A DNA stretch of 64,000 nt from Gymnogyps californianus. Its lineage: Eukaryota > Chordata > Aves > Accipitriformes > Cathartidae. A program made the translations under genes and the position numbers. The stretch's first letter is position 1. Each line of letters starts with the position of its first letter. Location: contig NC_059475.1 of the NCBI RefSeq assembly GCF_018139145.2, forward strand, positions 7,477,437 through 7,541,436. The letters are read 5' to 3'. The notes beneath the pieces are model-generated. The model was not told the DNA's origin. It did no database searches and saw only the letters and a program-made list of their open reading frames with translations. Shown one piece after another: positions 50,099 through 62,015 of this stretch.

Positions 50099-52454
50099 CA
50101 ACTCTTTCCCGGTGAGTATGGTGCACACCATGTACAGCAGGGTGCCTGCCTGTAGAAAGCTATAACGGCAAAACCTTCAGCTCCGGACTCAGAAGGACAT
50201 ACCCTCAGACTATCTTCCCTCTCTCTTCTTTTCTGACCAACAGTTGCATAATCTCTTTTGCCAGCCAGCTGACACGTTTCAGTCACTCTGCTATACCTGA
50301 ACAATGAACCCTTTCAGGACAAAGATTCTAAGCTAGTTGACTAGGTAAATTTACTACCTGTTATGACAGAATCAAGTAGCTGCGTTACACCTATTTTTCG
50401 GGTGCTGATACATCTTTCATAGGTCTAATTAATATACTTCTATTGAACAAGGACTGAGTAAGAGACCAAAATTATTCCAATATAGTTCTAAAAATGTATA
50501 ATGAACTGCATGTCCTAATACCAACCAGGGAAAGTAGAAAGCAGAAATAGACCACACAGGCAGGAAATACAGTGCAGCTTTCCAGTTTTCTCATGTAACT
50601 TCAGCCCATTACATGGGTAAAAACCTGTAAGTGCCATCTAACAGATAAAATTCATATTATAATTTTAAAAAATTGACTTTTAGGATGGGACAGCATGGAA
50701 GATACTATGATAAGAAGTCTGAAAGTGAACAGGATGGTACATTAAGCCACCAAAATGGAATTTTATGATGGAAAATAACATAGACCCCAGCTACTCCTTT
50801 CAAGTATCAATGGCAACATCTTCTAAAAGCAAATGAGTATTGCAAATTAATTAGAAGAAAATTATTAATGTATTATACATTGGAAGAAAGACTAGTTTGT
50901 CATTGAATAATACATACTGCCTGCAGACCTACACAAATGAAACAACAGTGTATTAAATGAATAACTGTTGAGTTTGACACTATACTAGCAATTAATTTTC
51001 TGCCTAATCCTTCAAAATTTACTTACATAAATAATCCATTCTCTTGACATTTGCTAAACAGAACTGCTCACAAGTGAAAACTGTTGGCCTTATGCTCCTC
51101 TGAGACACTGCATTCACTATATGTCTGCACCAGTCTGTTCTTCGTGATTTTCTGCAGTTGACAGATCACATCCCCCAACAGCATCATAAAAGAAGGTTGA
51201 ACTAGCAGAGGTTTGCTAACCTAGACAAGCTGAGGTGCTAGTCTTTCCCTTTACTAGAATGCATTATAACTAGATAGATATGAAAATATTACTTCTTTGG
51301 CATATGACTTAAACCTGTATTTGTGGAAAGTGAGTTACTAAACTAAGCTGTATTTGACTAGGTTTTAAGGAAGCTGTTGAAAGAACTGTTGATCCTAAAA
51401 ACATCAAAGGCTTAACAATGCCCTCTAAGTCAGCAATGCTCTTCAAGGAAATGATAAATAAGGCATTAAGAGGCCTTAAATTTCATTCCAGATAAAAATA
51501 TTCTCCCTTAGCTAGTAAGTCTCAGTAGATGACGTAGGTGCATGAACTTCAGTCAGACTTTTTTCTATTTTTGATGAGCATCAGCTATAATGCAACTACT
51601 GCCCTTGGTTCATGGAGGTATATAAGTATTACTGATTGTTTGCATTACAACACTGGCAGTCAAAAATACCTCAGAGAAAGGGAAACATAATCAGCACGTC
51701 TAGACAGAGCAGGTAAAATTCACAGACAAAATATCCTTGTTTTCCAATGATGTCTTGTACAAGATACTGTGTACTGCCATGTCCAAATGGCATATTAGGC
51801 AAAGAGACACCATTTGGGTTTCCAAGGACATGAATTATTTGACTGTTAAATAATTTCCAGCAGTCTCAACAGCAACATTAGTTTCCAAACTGTTCTGCAT
51901 CAGATTTGCCTCGGGAAAGATAAAAGGCTAGCTTAAATCCTGATGTGTGACTGGCACTGCTCCCTTCACATTTTCTTAACTTTATCTACATTTGATAAAG
52001 CTACTCTCTACAAGTCCAACACCTCCTTTTTACTATTCCACTTTACAGTCTACTTTTGGAGTTCTCCTGGCATTGGTATCTAGAAAGGAGGAAGAGTAAT
52101 AATTAGAGCCAGGAATCAAAACCTTTTTAAACAGGTTGAATTGCCCACTGTCAAACCATCAAATTTTGCCCTTTTTTGTGTCATGAGTTAACTCCTTCTA
52201 AACATTTTGTAGATCAGACTCACCATCCTCTTTCAGGCCATTCTGCTTTAACAATTACATAGGATTCTGGTTACAGAATTTTACATATATACAGATATTA
52301 TATTGAGAAACTCCATCATCCATCGTACTAGTATAAGATTCTCTCTTCCTTTATAAAATCCTTCTTGAGATGGACGCTAACCAACAGATAATATCTGTGA
52401 GACAAACAAAACAATAGGGACATGACCTATGAAGATATTTTGAAGCTGTACTGT

Positions 52455-53562
52455 TGTATCGGGTTTGCGTGGCAAGGTTTTGGTTGGGGGGGGGGGGCTA
52501 CAGGGGTGGCTTCTGTAAGAAGCTGCTAGAAGCTTCTGCTGTGTCTGATAGAGCCAGTACCAGCCAGCTCCAAGATGGACCCGTCACTGGCCAAGGCCAA
52601 GCCAATCAGCAACGGTGGTAGCGCCTCTGGGATAACATAGTTAAGAAGGGCAGAAAAAAAAAATGCGCAACAGCAGCCAGAGAGAGCAGTGAGAATATGC
52701 GAGAGGAACAGCTCTGCGGACACCAAGGTCAGTGAAGAAGGAGGGGGAGGAGGTGCTCCAGGCGCCCCAGCAGAGATTCCCCTGCAGCCCATGGGGAAGA
52801 CCATGGTGAGGCAGGCTGTCCCCCTGCAGCCCATGGAGGTCCACGGGGGAGCAGATCTCCACCTGCAGCCCATGGAGGACCCCACGATGGAGCAGGGGGA
52901 TGCGCCCAAAGGAAACTGTGACCCCGTGGGAAGCCCACACTGGAGCAGGCTCCTGGCAGGACCTGTGGCCCCGTGGAGAGAGGAGCCCACGCTGGAGCAG
53001 GTTTGCTGGCAGGGCTTGTGACCCTGTGGGGAGCCCACGCTGGAGCAGTCTGTTCCTGAAGGACTGCACCCCACAGAAGGGACCCACGCTGGAGCAGTTT
53101 GTGAAGAACTGCAGCCCGTGGGAAGGACCCATGTTGGAGAAGTTCATGGAGGACTGTCTCCCGTGGGAAGGACCTCGCGCTGGAGCGAGGGAAGAGCATG
53201 AGGAGGAAGGAGCAGCAGAGACAATGCATAATGAACTGACTGCAACCCTGCGCCGCTCAGGAGGAGGAGGTAGAGAAGTCCGAAGCGAAGCTGAGCCCAA
53301 GAAGGGAGGGACGGGGGGAAGGTGTTTTAAGATTTGTTCTTATTTCTCATTATCCTACTCCTATTTTATTGGTAATGAACTAAATTCATTTCCCCCAGTG
53401 GAGTCTGTTTTGCCCGTGATGGTAATTGCTGAGTGATTTCCTTGTCCTTATCTCGACCCATGAGCCTTTAGTCATATTTTCTCCTCGCTGTCCTGCTGAG
53501 GAGGGGGAGTGATAGGGTGGCTTGGTGGGCACCTGGCAGCTAGCCAAGGTCAATCCACGACA
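52455..53562 (+). mobile_element. Left LTR of the deleted provirus
   Basis: A 1108-bp LTR begins TGTATCGGGTTTGCGTGGC and ends ATCCACGACA. It opens with a 12-G run (52486-52497) in a G-rich setting and is much richer in G and C than the surrounding DNA. The middle (52783-53185) is made of short internal repeats. Long overlapping open frames on both strands here (up to 219 codons) result from this GC-rich repetitive sequence and are not genes. The last 364 bp align with the right LTR piece at 53823-54213. Confidence 0.9.
52783..53185 (+). repeat. Minisatellite-like repeats within the LTR
   Basis: Two unit types are visible. CTGCAGCCCATGG occurs at 52783, 52825 and 52863, spaced about 40 bp. 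CCCACGCTGGAGCAG or close variants occurs at 52934, 52986, 53034, 53083, 53128 and 53173, spaced 44-52 bp. The second type shows steady divergence towards the right. Such arrays often vary in copy number between LTR copies. Confidence 0.85.
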
Positions 53563-53822
53563 TCATTTACCTATCAAGGTATCATTGATTACAGTAGCAC
53601 AGCTCTGGAATAAATTCAGCTCCCCTTGATACTAGCAACAGTTTTTCCATTTTTTTTCCAAAGATACGAAGCGGATGCTAGTCATATGCTAATGGTAGCT
53701 GCTATTAAGTTGAAGACATCAACATATTCAAGTGTACACTGAATGATACTATAAGCATTAAAAGCTTTCCTTGTGAATGTTTATGTGTTGTCTTCCCCTG
53801 ATGATGTGAAGAGTCCTCCCCC
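53563..53822. mobile_element. Remaining internal segment of the deleted provirus
   Basis: About 260 bp of AT-rich DNA lies between the two LTR parts. It does not start with a TGG primer-binding site and shows no protein motif. It may be a remnant of the internal region, or host DNA or another insertion caught during rearrangement. Its last 20 bases may belong to the right LTR. Confidence 0.5.
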
Positions 53823-54213
53823 TGAGGAGGAAGGAGCGGCAGAAACAACGTGTGATGAACTGACCGCAACCCCCATTCCTTTCCCCCTGTGCCACTAAGG
53901 GGAGGAGGTAGAAAATTCAGGAGTAAAGTTAAGCCCAGGAAGAAGGGAGGGGTGGGGAGAAGGTGTTTTTAGGACTTGGTTTTATTTCTCATTATCCTAC
54001 TCCGATTTGACTAGTAATAAATTAAATTAATTTTTTTTTTCCCCAAGTCGAGTCTGTTTTGCCCATGAAGGTAGTTGCTGAGTGATCTCCCTGTCCTTAT
54101 CTCGACCCACGAGCCTTTCGTTATATTTTTCTCTCCCCTGTCCAGCTGAGGATGGGGAGCAATAGAGCAGCTTTGGTGCGCACCTGACATCCAGCCAGGG
54201 TCAACCCACCACA
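53823..54213 (+). mobile_element. Truncated right LTR of the deleted provirus
   Basis: This aligns with 53199-53562 of the left LTR. Shared landmarks are GAGGAGGAAGGAGC, GATGAACTGACCGCAACC (the left copy has AATGAACTGACTGC), ATTTCTCATTATCCTACTCC, GAGTCTGTTTTGCCC and TGTCCTTATCTCGACCCA. It ends ACCCACCACA at the right target duplication. The left copy lacks a short CCCATTCCTTTCCCC segment present here. AATAAA at 54017-54022 is a possible poly(A) signal. Confidence 0.88.
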
Positions 54214-54218
54214 ACTGT

Positions 54219-57200
54219 AATGTCCGTAAAATAATTAGGGGAAAAATAGAACTTGCTATTCAAATTACAACTTACACACCATTCAAATTCTGATATCAGC
54301 TGATATAAGTGGACTGACTGCTCTCGAACTACTTCAAAACAGAATTGGAAGCATTTTATGCATGGTTTTGAACTTGGTTTGGAGGGAGAATCAGGTCCAT
54401 AATTTTGGATTAGAAAGCATTAATATCTGTTTATATATGCAACTTGCTGAAGATGGCTAAGTACCAGGATCAAGACGTTCCTCCCCAAGCAAAGACTTAA
54501 AAATATGCTTTGTTTTAGAGAGTGGAAATAATTTTGACTGACAGCAAAGGATATAATTATGTATGCCAACTTAAGCATCAGTGTTTGCAAAAGGAGACCT
54601 TTTATTTGCTAAATATCCACTGATGTTTGGTTTAGTCTCTCTGAAAATAAGAAGGAAATCAATTCCATATCATATCCGCGCTGGCTGAATTTTAAGCATA
54701 AGATTCTCAAAAGATAACATCTTACCTGGAATACTCCATGCATTTATCCATCATTAATAAGAACAACTTTACCAGAGCAAGGAAACAGAAGAATTGATAA
54801 AATAATTAAGAGAAAGATGAGACCAAAATGATCTTGGCTTAGTTTGCTCAACAGAGTGAAAGCTTTGGGAAGAGTGAGAAGCAAAGGAAGGAGATAAATT
54901 TGTTCCCTAGAAACATACCAGAGAACAGAAAGCAGTCAGGAAAAAGACTATGTGAAAGGTCAGTGTGTCAACAGAACATGTACACAGGAGCTGCCCATAA
55001 ATAAGTTTAAAAGAAGCCTCCTATGCATCAAAGGAGTGAGGGTCTGGAAAAGATCCTCAGTGGGAGCAAAAGTATTTATTTTAAGATGGGGTTTCATTAA
55101 CTCAATGGAGCCAGATGATGTAAGCATCTACAATAAGAAGGATTTGGATTTGATGGCCCAGATCTTTCACAATACTGTGTTCCAGTTCTGGCCTTGGCTT
55201 CACAGTTCCTTCCCTTTGTCAATCTCATGCAGGTTATCTTTGTTTAGGTGAGAAGCAGGTGTCCGACACAAAGATATTTCATTACAACACAGATATGGCA
55301 TCAAAGCTTGGATTTAAATAAATGAAAGTCAAGCTGTGACAGACGTGATTCAGGAAAGAATTAACTTCTCCAGTTTCAGACTGACAATAGGTCATAGGGT
55401 TTCATCATTTCCACTCATTTAGGAGGTGAAAGTGGAAAGAATGAGTAGACAGTGAAGCTGCCTTTATGTCTGCTTCCTTTTAGCTATATTTTCATCTCCC
55501 CTCAGGAACAAACAGAACAGTGAAGAACCTCGGGCATCGGTTCCCTGAGTTATGGAATCTGAGTTCTATTTCTTTTGGGATCCTCTATGTCCAAGGATAG
55601 GATGGAGATTACTTCTATCTCTGGAAATGTCAAATATGAGATCACAATGCCAAAAATTTCCTACATAAGGTACACCGTACTGCTATCTGCACAGGATAAA
55701 TTCAAGCCATTTATTCTCTACTGTTTCATCTAAGTTTATTTTTAAAACATTAACGTGATACGGAAGTAAGCAAACCATGTGAAGCTCATCCAAACCTACC
55801 AAAATGAAATGTTTCCAGAGACAGCCAAAAAGAATCTTTTGATATATGATAGAAATAGAAGGCTAAGAAAGAAACCTTTACGATGCTTTATGCATAAAAC
55901 AATGAATTGGTTTGGCTGTACTTTCCCAACATTTCCTCTTCAGTTTCGTTCAGCTTACTGCTTGATCAACAAGTACAATTCTTCTGGCCATAATGAAATC
56001 TATTAGGGCAAAAGACTGAAGCCGAGGTAGGGCCAATACACTTCATGTAGAATTCTTTCAGCTTACCCAATTCACCAAAATTGCTCATCGCAGAGCATAC
56101 ATCTCTGCTTACCCAACACCAGCGATCCTTTGTTTGTAAAAGCTCATGATTCAGACGGTGAAAAGAACAACTGCCTTTTTCATACAGCAAGATGAGAAAC
56201 ATTCTCAATGCAAAGAGCAATCAGTACTGTGAAGTATTGATAGAATAAGAGGAAAAATAAGATGTGTGTTGTTCTACAACTCTGATGGTGTGAACTCAAT
56301 TTCTTCAGGGGGCATTTTTGGTGATACTGGGAGATGGATAGAGGAAAACTGTATCCCATCTGTAAAATCCAGCTTACGCCCTTACAGTGGAATTACTGGG
56401 ATAAAATAACTAAAATCAGTGCAAAACTGAGTAAGACGTCTATAATACTAACTCATAAACATAATGGGACTTAAAAGATAGATGTAACTGGAAGGAGGAA
56501 AAAAAAAGATAAATAGTTTCTTTTAGAATTGATAAGATATTCAAAACCCAAATAAACAGTTCAATATATTTGAACAGAATATTTAACCCCCAACCCCTCC
56601 CCCACCTCCCCAGGTAAATATTTTGCTCCACATCAAAGTTTGGGAAATTGCTATGGACTTAAAATGGAAGGAGGCCTTTCTGCATTATTTCTAGGCCTTA
56701 CTTTAGAGTCAGAGAATTTTAATAACTTCACTAAATCTTATTTCTCTTAATACAAGACAACAATTCTCCCAACTATCACCAAACAGAAAGGATATTTCCC
56801 AGAGGATATAGAGCCCCAAAAGATAAGAATCAAATCTGCATTTCCATAACAAATACCTACATAATTAAATTTTCTCTATTTTTAAAGTTGTGTAGTGCAA
56901 TACAAACAGGTACAAGTGTAGGTGGCTTACTTTGGTTTTGGGATACAGAACTGAACTTTGCAATATGAAAAAAATCTAATGAGTTCCATTTCACCTGTAT
57001 TATGAGTGCTTCTATACATGATCAGAACAGGTGGTTAACCATTTAATAATATTTTCATACATTTATGTTTGAAATGCACTGTTTTATGATTTTAAATTTT
57101 CTTTTATTACAATGAAAGTGACTTAAAATTAAGAGTGTGGGAGGCATAAAAAAATCTACCCTACCCAATGTCAAAAAGAATATCAAATTATTGATCTGTA

Positions 57201-58330
57201 GATAGGAGGAAATTAAATATGGGATCCCCTTCTCATTTAAAAGAAAATGAGTGCAACAACTTTGCAAAAGTTCACGGAAGGAATAGATTAAAAATGTATG
57301 CATAAAATCAACTACTGTCTTGAATGTATCTTCTGCAGGAGTTTTATTTACAGAACACCACAAATATAAGGATTTGTCAGAAGAGTACAGACTTCACTTT
57401 CTTTGCTGACCTTAACTCTTGTGCGTACACAGCCACAGAGACATTTCATAGTTGTGACAGCCGAAATTATTACTTTATCTCTGAAAACAGAATTGTTTTC
57501 AGTGACATATCATCTTAATATATTTTGCTTGTGGAATTTTTTTCTTCTTCTTAGATTTCTTGAAAACAGCTCTGTATTTTATCAGAAGTCAGTCTAATAG
57601 ATGGACAAAAATCAATCAATACTTTTTCCATGGAAAGTTGCAAAATCATTTTTGCAACTCTGAGGCCTGTGTTGTATAAATCTGACATATTTTATCTCCA
57701 TTAAATATTCATGAAAGGTCAATCCAAACTTTTCATATAACTGTAAACTATTTATATCTGTGTAATTGTATCTTTACCTGCATTTAGTGTCATTCTACAT
57801 ACAGCTTGGTCTATAAAGAAAACAAAGAATGAGATAAAAGAGACAAGTGCCTTATAGGTGTCCAAGTATCAAGAAATCCAGAGACAGAGACTTGAGACAT
57901 AATCTTATGACTAGCTTTAGCTTAACACATCTAACTTCAGTGCTCTCCATGTACCAGTCTCCACCAGAAAGCAGGACTCTTTCTCTCCTTTCATTGACAG
58001 TAGATGGAACCAGAGATGACCATCCTTTAGCTAATTTTTTTTTTCTCAATATTTACTGTCCCTATATGATATAGGCAAGTGGCAACAGTACCATGGACTC
58101 GGATCACCATGCTCCCAGAACATAGGTTCAGGTATTCAGTTCATTACTAAAACACACTACAGCCTGTGTTCTAAGTGCTATATAACAGTCTGTTCTCTTG
58201 GATAGCAGTCATTTCCATTCAGTTCTCAATTCTTGCGCATACATACTGTAAGTGGTGTATTTCTTGATAACTTGAGAGGAAAAAAAAGAGTCTTAAAAGG
58301 ATTGTGAATATTCAGACAATAAAAGCTTGA
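54219..58330. other. Non-coding DNA, no gene seen
   Basis: AT-rich sequence with short chance frames only (the longest about 100 codons at 54952-55251 and 57055-57363). No known repeat is recognised and no domain is seen. A C-rich patch lies at 56587-56612. Confidence 0.55.
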
Positions 58331-58667
58331 ACACAGGATCTTAAAGACATGGAACAACCCTGTTTGGAAGGGATGTTGGCAGTTCATCTAGTCCAAACTT
58401 CTGCTCAGAGTAGGGTCAGCCATATGATTAGACACAGTTGCTACAGACTTGAACCAGTCAGATCTTGAAAAATCTCAAAAGATGGAGAATATACAATTCC
58501 TCTGGACAACCTGTTCCACTATTTCAATGCCCTAAGGTGAAAAAGGTTTTCTTTGAATCAAAGTTGGAACCTCTCATGTTTCAATTTATATCTGTTGTCT
58601 CTTGCCCTCCCAGGGCATACACGGTTTCCTTCATGCTCGATTATATAAAAACATGAGTAGGATGCTG
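58331..58667 (-). mobile_element. CR1 LINE 3' region, inverted and diverged
   Basis: Read on the plus strand this shows the reverse complement of a CR1 3' end: GGAAGGGATGTTGGCAGTTC, CATCTAGTCCAAACTTCTGC, CAGAGTAGGGTCAGCC, GGACAACCTGTTCCA and TCTCTTGCCCTCCCAGGGCA, all in the expected order. The element therefore runs leftwards and its eroded tail lies near 58331. Divergence and small deletions have broken its reading frame. It belongs to an older CR1 subfamily than the copy at 5951. Confidence 0.9.
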
Positions 58668-60105
58668 TTGTCTAGCACTGACACAATAGTTGTACTGAAG
58701 TGAAATACTTCAAGTGAAAGTACAGAAAATATGGTTTTATTTTAAGTTGCAGATTCTTACAAGTTTTTTCATTAGCAGTTCATTTAATAAAAATAATAGA
58801 AAAATTAGACAACCCATTGTTCTCTGTTCACTGTTTCCATTCCCACCTCTCATATATGCTTTTCCAGCCTTACAACCTTCTCACTGAAAGAAAAGAAAAA
58901 AATAGGAAGAGAAGAAAAATTAGAAATAAAAATAAATAAAAATATCTCAAAAGTTTAGAATTTCCATTTGAAAAATTGAAATACAACTTCAGAACATTTT
59001 TTGTATCTTCAATATTTTTCAATTCCAATATCGCTCAAACTTTTCATTACTACTAAATTTATTTAGAAGAAAAAGTTATAAGTTCCACTCTAACATATTT
59101 ACAAAGCCTCTGTCTTATCCAAGAAATTTCTTGCATCTGCAGAATTGCTTGGAACTCTTAGAACCCTTGCTCATTCATTTGATCAGAAGTACTGGGAAAA
59201 AAGCTCTTGTACCGTTCTCTTACCCACCTTGATTACTGGCAAAGGAAATCAAAACACAAAGAAATTCACAAAATATAAGAAATAATTTGAATATAAGACA
59301 CTGCATCAATGTTGGTTCTGTTAACTATGACAGATATTTGGATAGAATATTTTGTTAGTTGAACAGATTTATTACGGAATAACTTCTAGGCAAAGGCTAA
59401 CATTTTCAAATGTCAGTACCCAAAAATCAATCTCCAGGCACACAATTAAACAAGGCATAATTTTCAACTGTACATCTGGGTAATTTTAACTTTCCACTGA
59501 AAATCTCATGAGTCCCAAACAAGATTATCTTTATATTGTGTGTATATGTAGTGCCAAGGTCTGAGAGGCTTCAGGTTTTGAGGGGAAGGATTCCAAGAGA
59601 ACGCTCCTTCTCCAGATAAATTCCATGCTTTACCATAGACATTAAATGGCTCTCGACTAGCTTTGTATCAGTTTACATCCTTCTGTGTTTCACAAGGGAG
59701 GAGAAAGTAAATGGTTGAGAATTGCTGAGAAATAAATATATTAAAGAGATGATCAGAAAGTTAGGTTTTATGGCTGGTGGCTAACATATTAGGGAAAGTA
59801 GGCTTAGCATATATAAATAAATTCATTTGTTTCAAACCATGTTTTCTTATACAAAGTGCTAAGGGTATAAGAAAGTTTGTTCTTCCTTACTTCTACAGAA
59901 AGTAAACATTCTTGGTTTTCTATTTTGTTTCCATCCATGTGGATCCAGGTAGTATTAGAAATATCACCCAGACAGCTGGAAGCAATGGTCTTGATTTTTA
60001 TATTAAACTGTTTTACTTATATACAGTGATGTTTTGGACAACAACATTAGAATACATTTTAGCAGACATGTGCAAGTCCCCACTTTTACAAAAGGAAAAG
60101 AGACA
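58668..60105. other. Non-coding AT-rich DNA, no gene seen
   Basis: Contains A/G-rich low complexity at 58885-58945. No repeat family or coding sequence is recognised. Confidence 0.5.
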
Positions 60106-60443
60106 TTAAATGTACATCACAAATTTAGAAGTAAGCGGCTGGCTGACAAATCTTTCCTCTGCTGATTCTTGTCTTGTTAGCTTTTTTGTAAGTCTCTCAA
60201 GAGTTTCTTTAGCTGCACCATGTGATATTTCACTACTGCTATTTTCTACTCTTGCAGCAAAACCTAGTTTTTCATCGTAAACAAATAGTGTTAACACTTG
60301 TGATGCTTAATGTTTTGTCAGTTTGCTCAGCAAGTGTGAAGAAAATGCAAACACTTCCAAGCCTTTTTTCATGCTGTCAGACTTCACTAAGTCGAGGAGA
60401 TCTCCCAAATGGATGGTCTTGTATGCTGCATTTAGATCATTTG
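60106..60443 (-). pseudogene. Unidentified coding fossil or exon with one in-frame stop
   Basis: On the minus strand, after the acceptor-like CTTAATTTTTCAG (dinucleotide at 60444-60445), a frame runs for about 110 codons to a TAA at 60106-60108, broken only by one TAA at 60307-60309. The part before that stop contains GDLLDLVKSDSMKKGLEVF and SSHLLSKLTK. The part after it continues in the same frame with VYDEKLGFAARVE, AAKETLERLTKKL and ESAEERF. Both halves are hydrophilic, helix-prone and protein-like, unlike the leucine/phenylalanine-rich chance frames elsewhere in the window. I do not recognise the family. It may be a decayed exon, a fragment of an old retrocopy, or a real terminal exon ending at 60307. 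No start codon context or donor site is evident. Confidence 0.4.
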
Positions 60444-61917
60444 CTGAAAAATTAAGAGTTGAAACTCATGCGATTCTTAAAACAGGCAATACCTGGTTAG
60501 TAAAACCTTTTTTTTCCACCTGGAACAAGTAAACGTTTTTCTTCACAAGAAGCTTATAGGCTATGGACATATTTCTTAGCTACAACAGGCTTGCTTCCCA
60601 GAATGGCTTGCCATCCTTGCATTTCTGTGAATGGCTTCCTAGATATTCTTATGCATAATTTCCTATACACATGCTTTATTTTATATTTTGATATAAAAAT
60701 CTGCACATTATATACCCAAGTAGATATGCTTTTCAAAACCTAAATTTTTAATCAATATTTATATCTTTCACCACTTCATATAATTAGTCCTTTTGCAGAG
60801 GGGGAATGAAAAACTATATCAGAATGAATGTTTTGCAAAATATGGATTTTTTTTCTTTCTTCCATTAAATTATCTTCATTAATAACAGATACATTATCCA
60901 ATTGCAATAACTTATATTAACTTTAACAAATACAAATGTGGGTCACCTTAGGAAAAGTTGATATGCACAATTCCTACTATGCAGACTGACAGTTTTAGGG
61001 GTTTATATAAAGTACTCAAAGAAGTATTCCTGAAGCTTACTGTCCCTGTGATTTCAAAAGGTGTTTGAGATGCATTAAAACCTTGAAAACATAAAGTTCA
61101 ATGTATTTAACAGGTATCTAGTGCTTTTTGACAAGGTCTATGATATTCACGCTGGCCTCTAGCTGCTACTCCAGAAGGTTACGGGTTTCCATAGATAATA
61201 ATCTGCAAGCCCATGCAGCTGTCTCAGATACTCCATTGCATCTCAAATGGCAAGAGATGGTTATTTTTAAGCAACTGAATCAAGCCAGTAATAATGATCT
61301 GATACATCTCTTATCTTCTAATTAATTTAGAGCTGTAAATGAGATGCAAGATACCATGTTGCTCTATCTAGTATGAGAGACAAAAGGATTGCTCATTCTT
61401 GGGGTGGTCCACCTGTGAATGGCTGAGTGTAGTGTTTGGGCCTTGGGGGGGTGTTGTTGTTGTTGTTTGTTCTTTTTTTTAAAGTCTGTTGGTTTGGGTT
61501 TTTGAACAATTCTTCACATGTTGCACTGGTGTAGTCCAGTCAAAAGTATTGTAGATGTGGTGAGAATTGTACTTAAAAAAAGCACGTATACAATCCTCTT
61601 CCCTGAACTGATCTGAAAATTTTCCCCAAAAGTCTACAACATCCTTCATAATGCTATGCTAATACTCAAGGCAGCATAATCAGGACAATGGGCCAATTGT
61701 TACAGCATGTTCGTATCAGAAGCAGGAGATGGGGCTTAAAGTCCTATATAATTAATTTTTTTTTAACTAGCTATTGATTTTCTTACAAATACCTTAAATT
61801 AAAACATTTAAGCTGTCTGTCTTTTATTTTAGCTATAGATTAACACTGTTTACATTTCACTTTATGAAATGAATTCACAACACATCACAAATGTTTTAAT
61901 ATTTTATCCTGTAACAG
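60444..61917. other. Non-coding DNA between two exon-like segments
   Basis: AT-rich; a GTT trinucleotide run at 61452-61467 follows a G-run. No gene or repeat family is recognised. Confidence 0.5.
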
Positions 61918-62015
61918 ATGAAAGTGGGCTTAGAGGTGATGAGCAGCAGAGTGCTGGAGGGGACAGCACTCAATGCTCCGTTATTGAGCTGCCAGAAGGA
62001 AGAGAGGGTGGAGAG
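61918..62015 (+). other. Possible internal exon, unidentified
   Basis: A 98-bp segment, richer in G and C than its flanks, begins after TTTTATCCTGTAACAG and ends at AGAG, followed by GTAAAG, a close match to the donor consensus. One frame (phase 1 at the start, phase 0 at the end) reads a hydrophilic peptide including SGLRGDEQQSAGGDS and SVIELPEGREGGE. A second frame, beginning at an ATG at the acceptor, is also open, so the frame is not settled. The peptide is not recognised. It could belong to a host gene or a long non-coding RNA. Confidence 0.35.

Larger units (their letters stand above)
42565..52449. other. Non-coding DNA between a CR1 tail and the deleted provirus
   Basis: No gene is supported. 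Content includes a duplicated GTAGTACATGA phrase (42695-42735), A/G-rich low complexity at 45848-45880, a C-run followed by A-runs at 47842-47875, a 128-bp direct repeat pair (48911-49038 and 49971-50098) and a 20-T run (49948-49967). A TATAAAAG word at 49309-49316 and GC-richer patches at 44840-45000 and 50085-50300 have no recognised context. The stretch 46750-46830 (TTTACAGATTTTTG, then AAGTCACTTGCTCACAGC) weakly resembles the core of MIR-like repeats. Confidence 0.5.
52450..54218 (+). mobile_element. Internally deleted endogenous retrovirus bounded by an ACTGT target duplication
   Basis: The whole unit is flanked by a 5-bp direct repeat, ACTGT, at 52450-52454 and 54214-54218. Inside are a complete left LTR (52455-53562), about 260 bp of AT-rich sequence, and a right-hand LTR piece (53823-54213) that keeps its proper end but lacks roughly its first 740 bases. 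Neither LTR alone has matching flanks (ACTGT against TCATT for the left one). This shows one provirus that lost almost all of gag, pol and env and the start of its right LTR. No primer-binding site is recognisable after the left LTR and no retroviral protein motif survives, so it cannot encode anything. The two LTR copies differ at many positions, so the insertion is old. Confidence 0.85.

Noticed and set aside
52526..53436. Long overlapping open frames on both strands (166-219 codons)
   Set aside because: They lie wholly in the GC-rich repeat array of an LTR, occur in several frames on both strands, and have no domain or start context.
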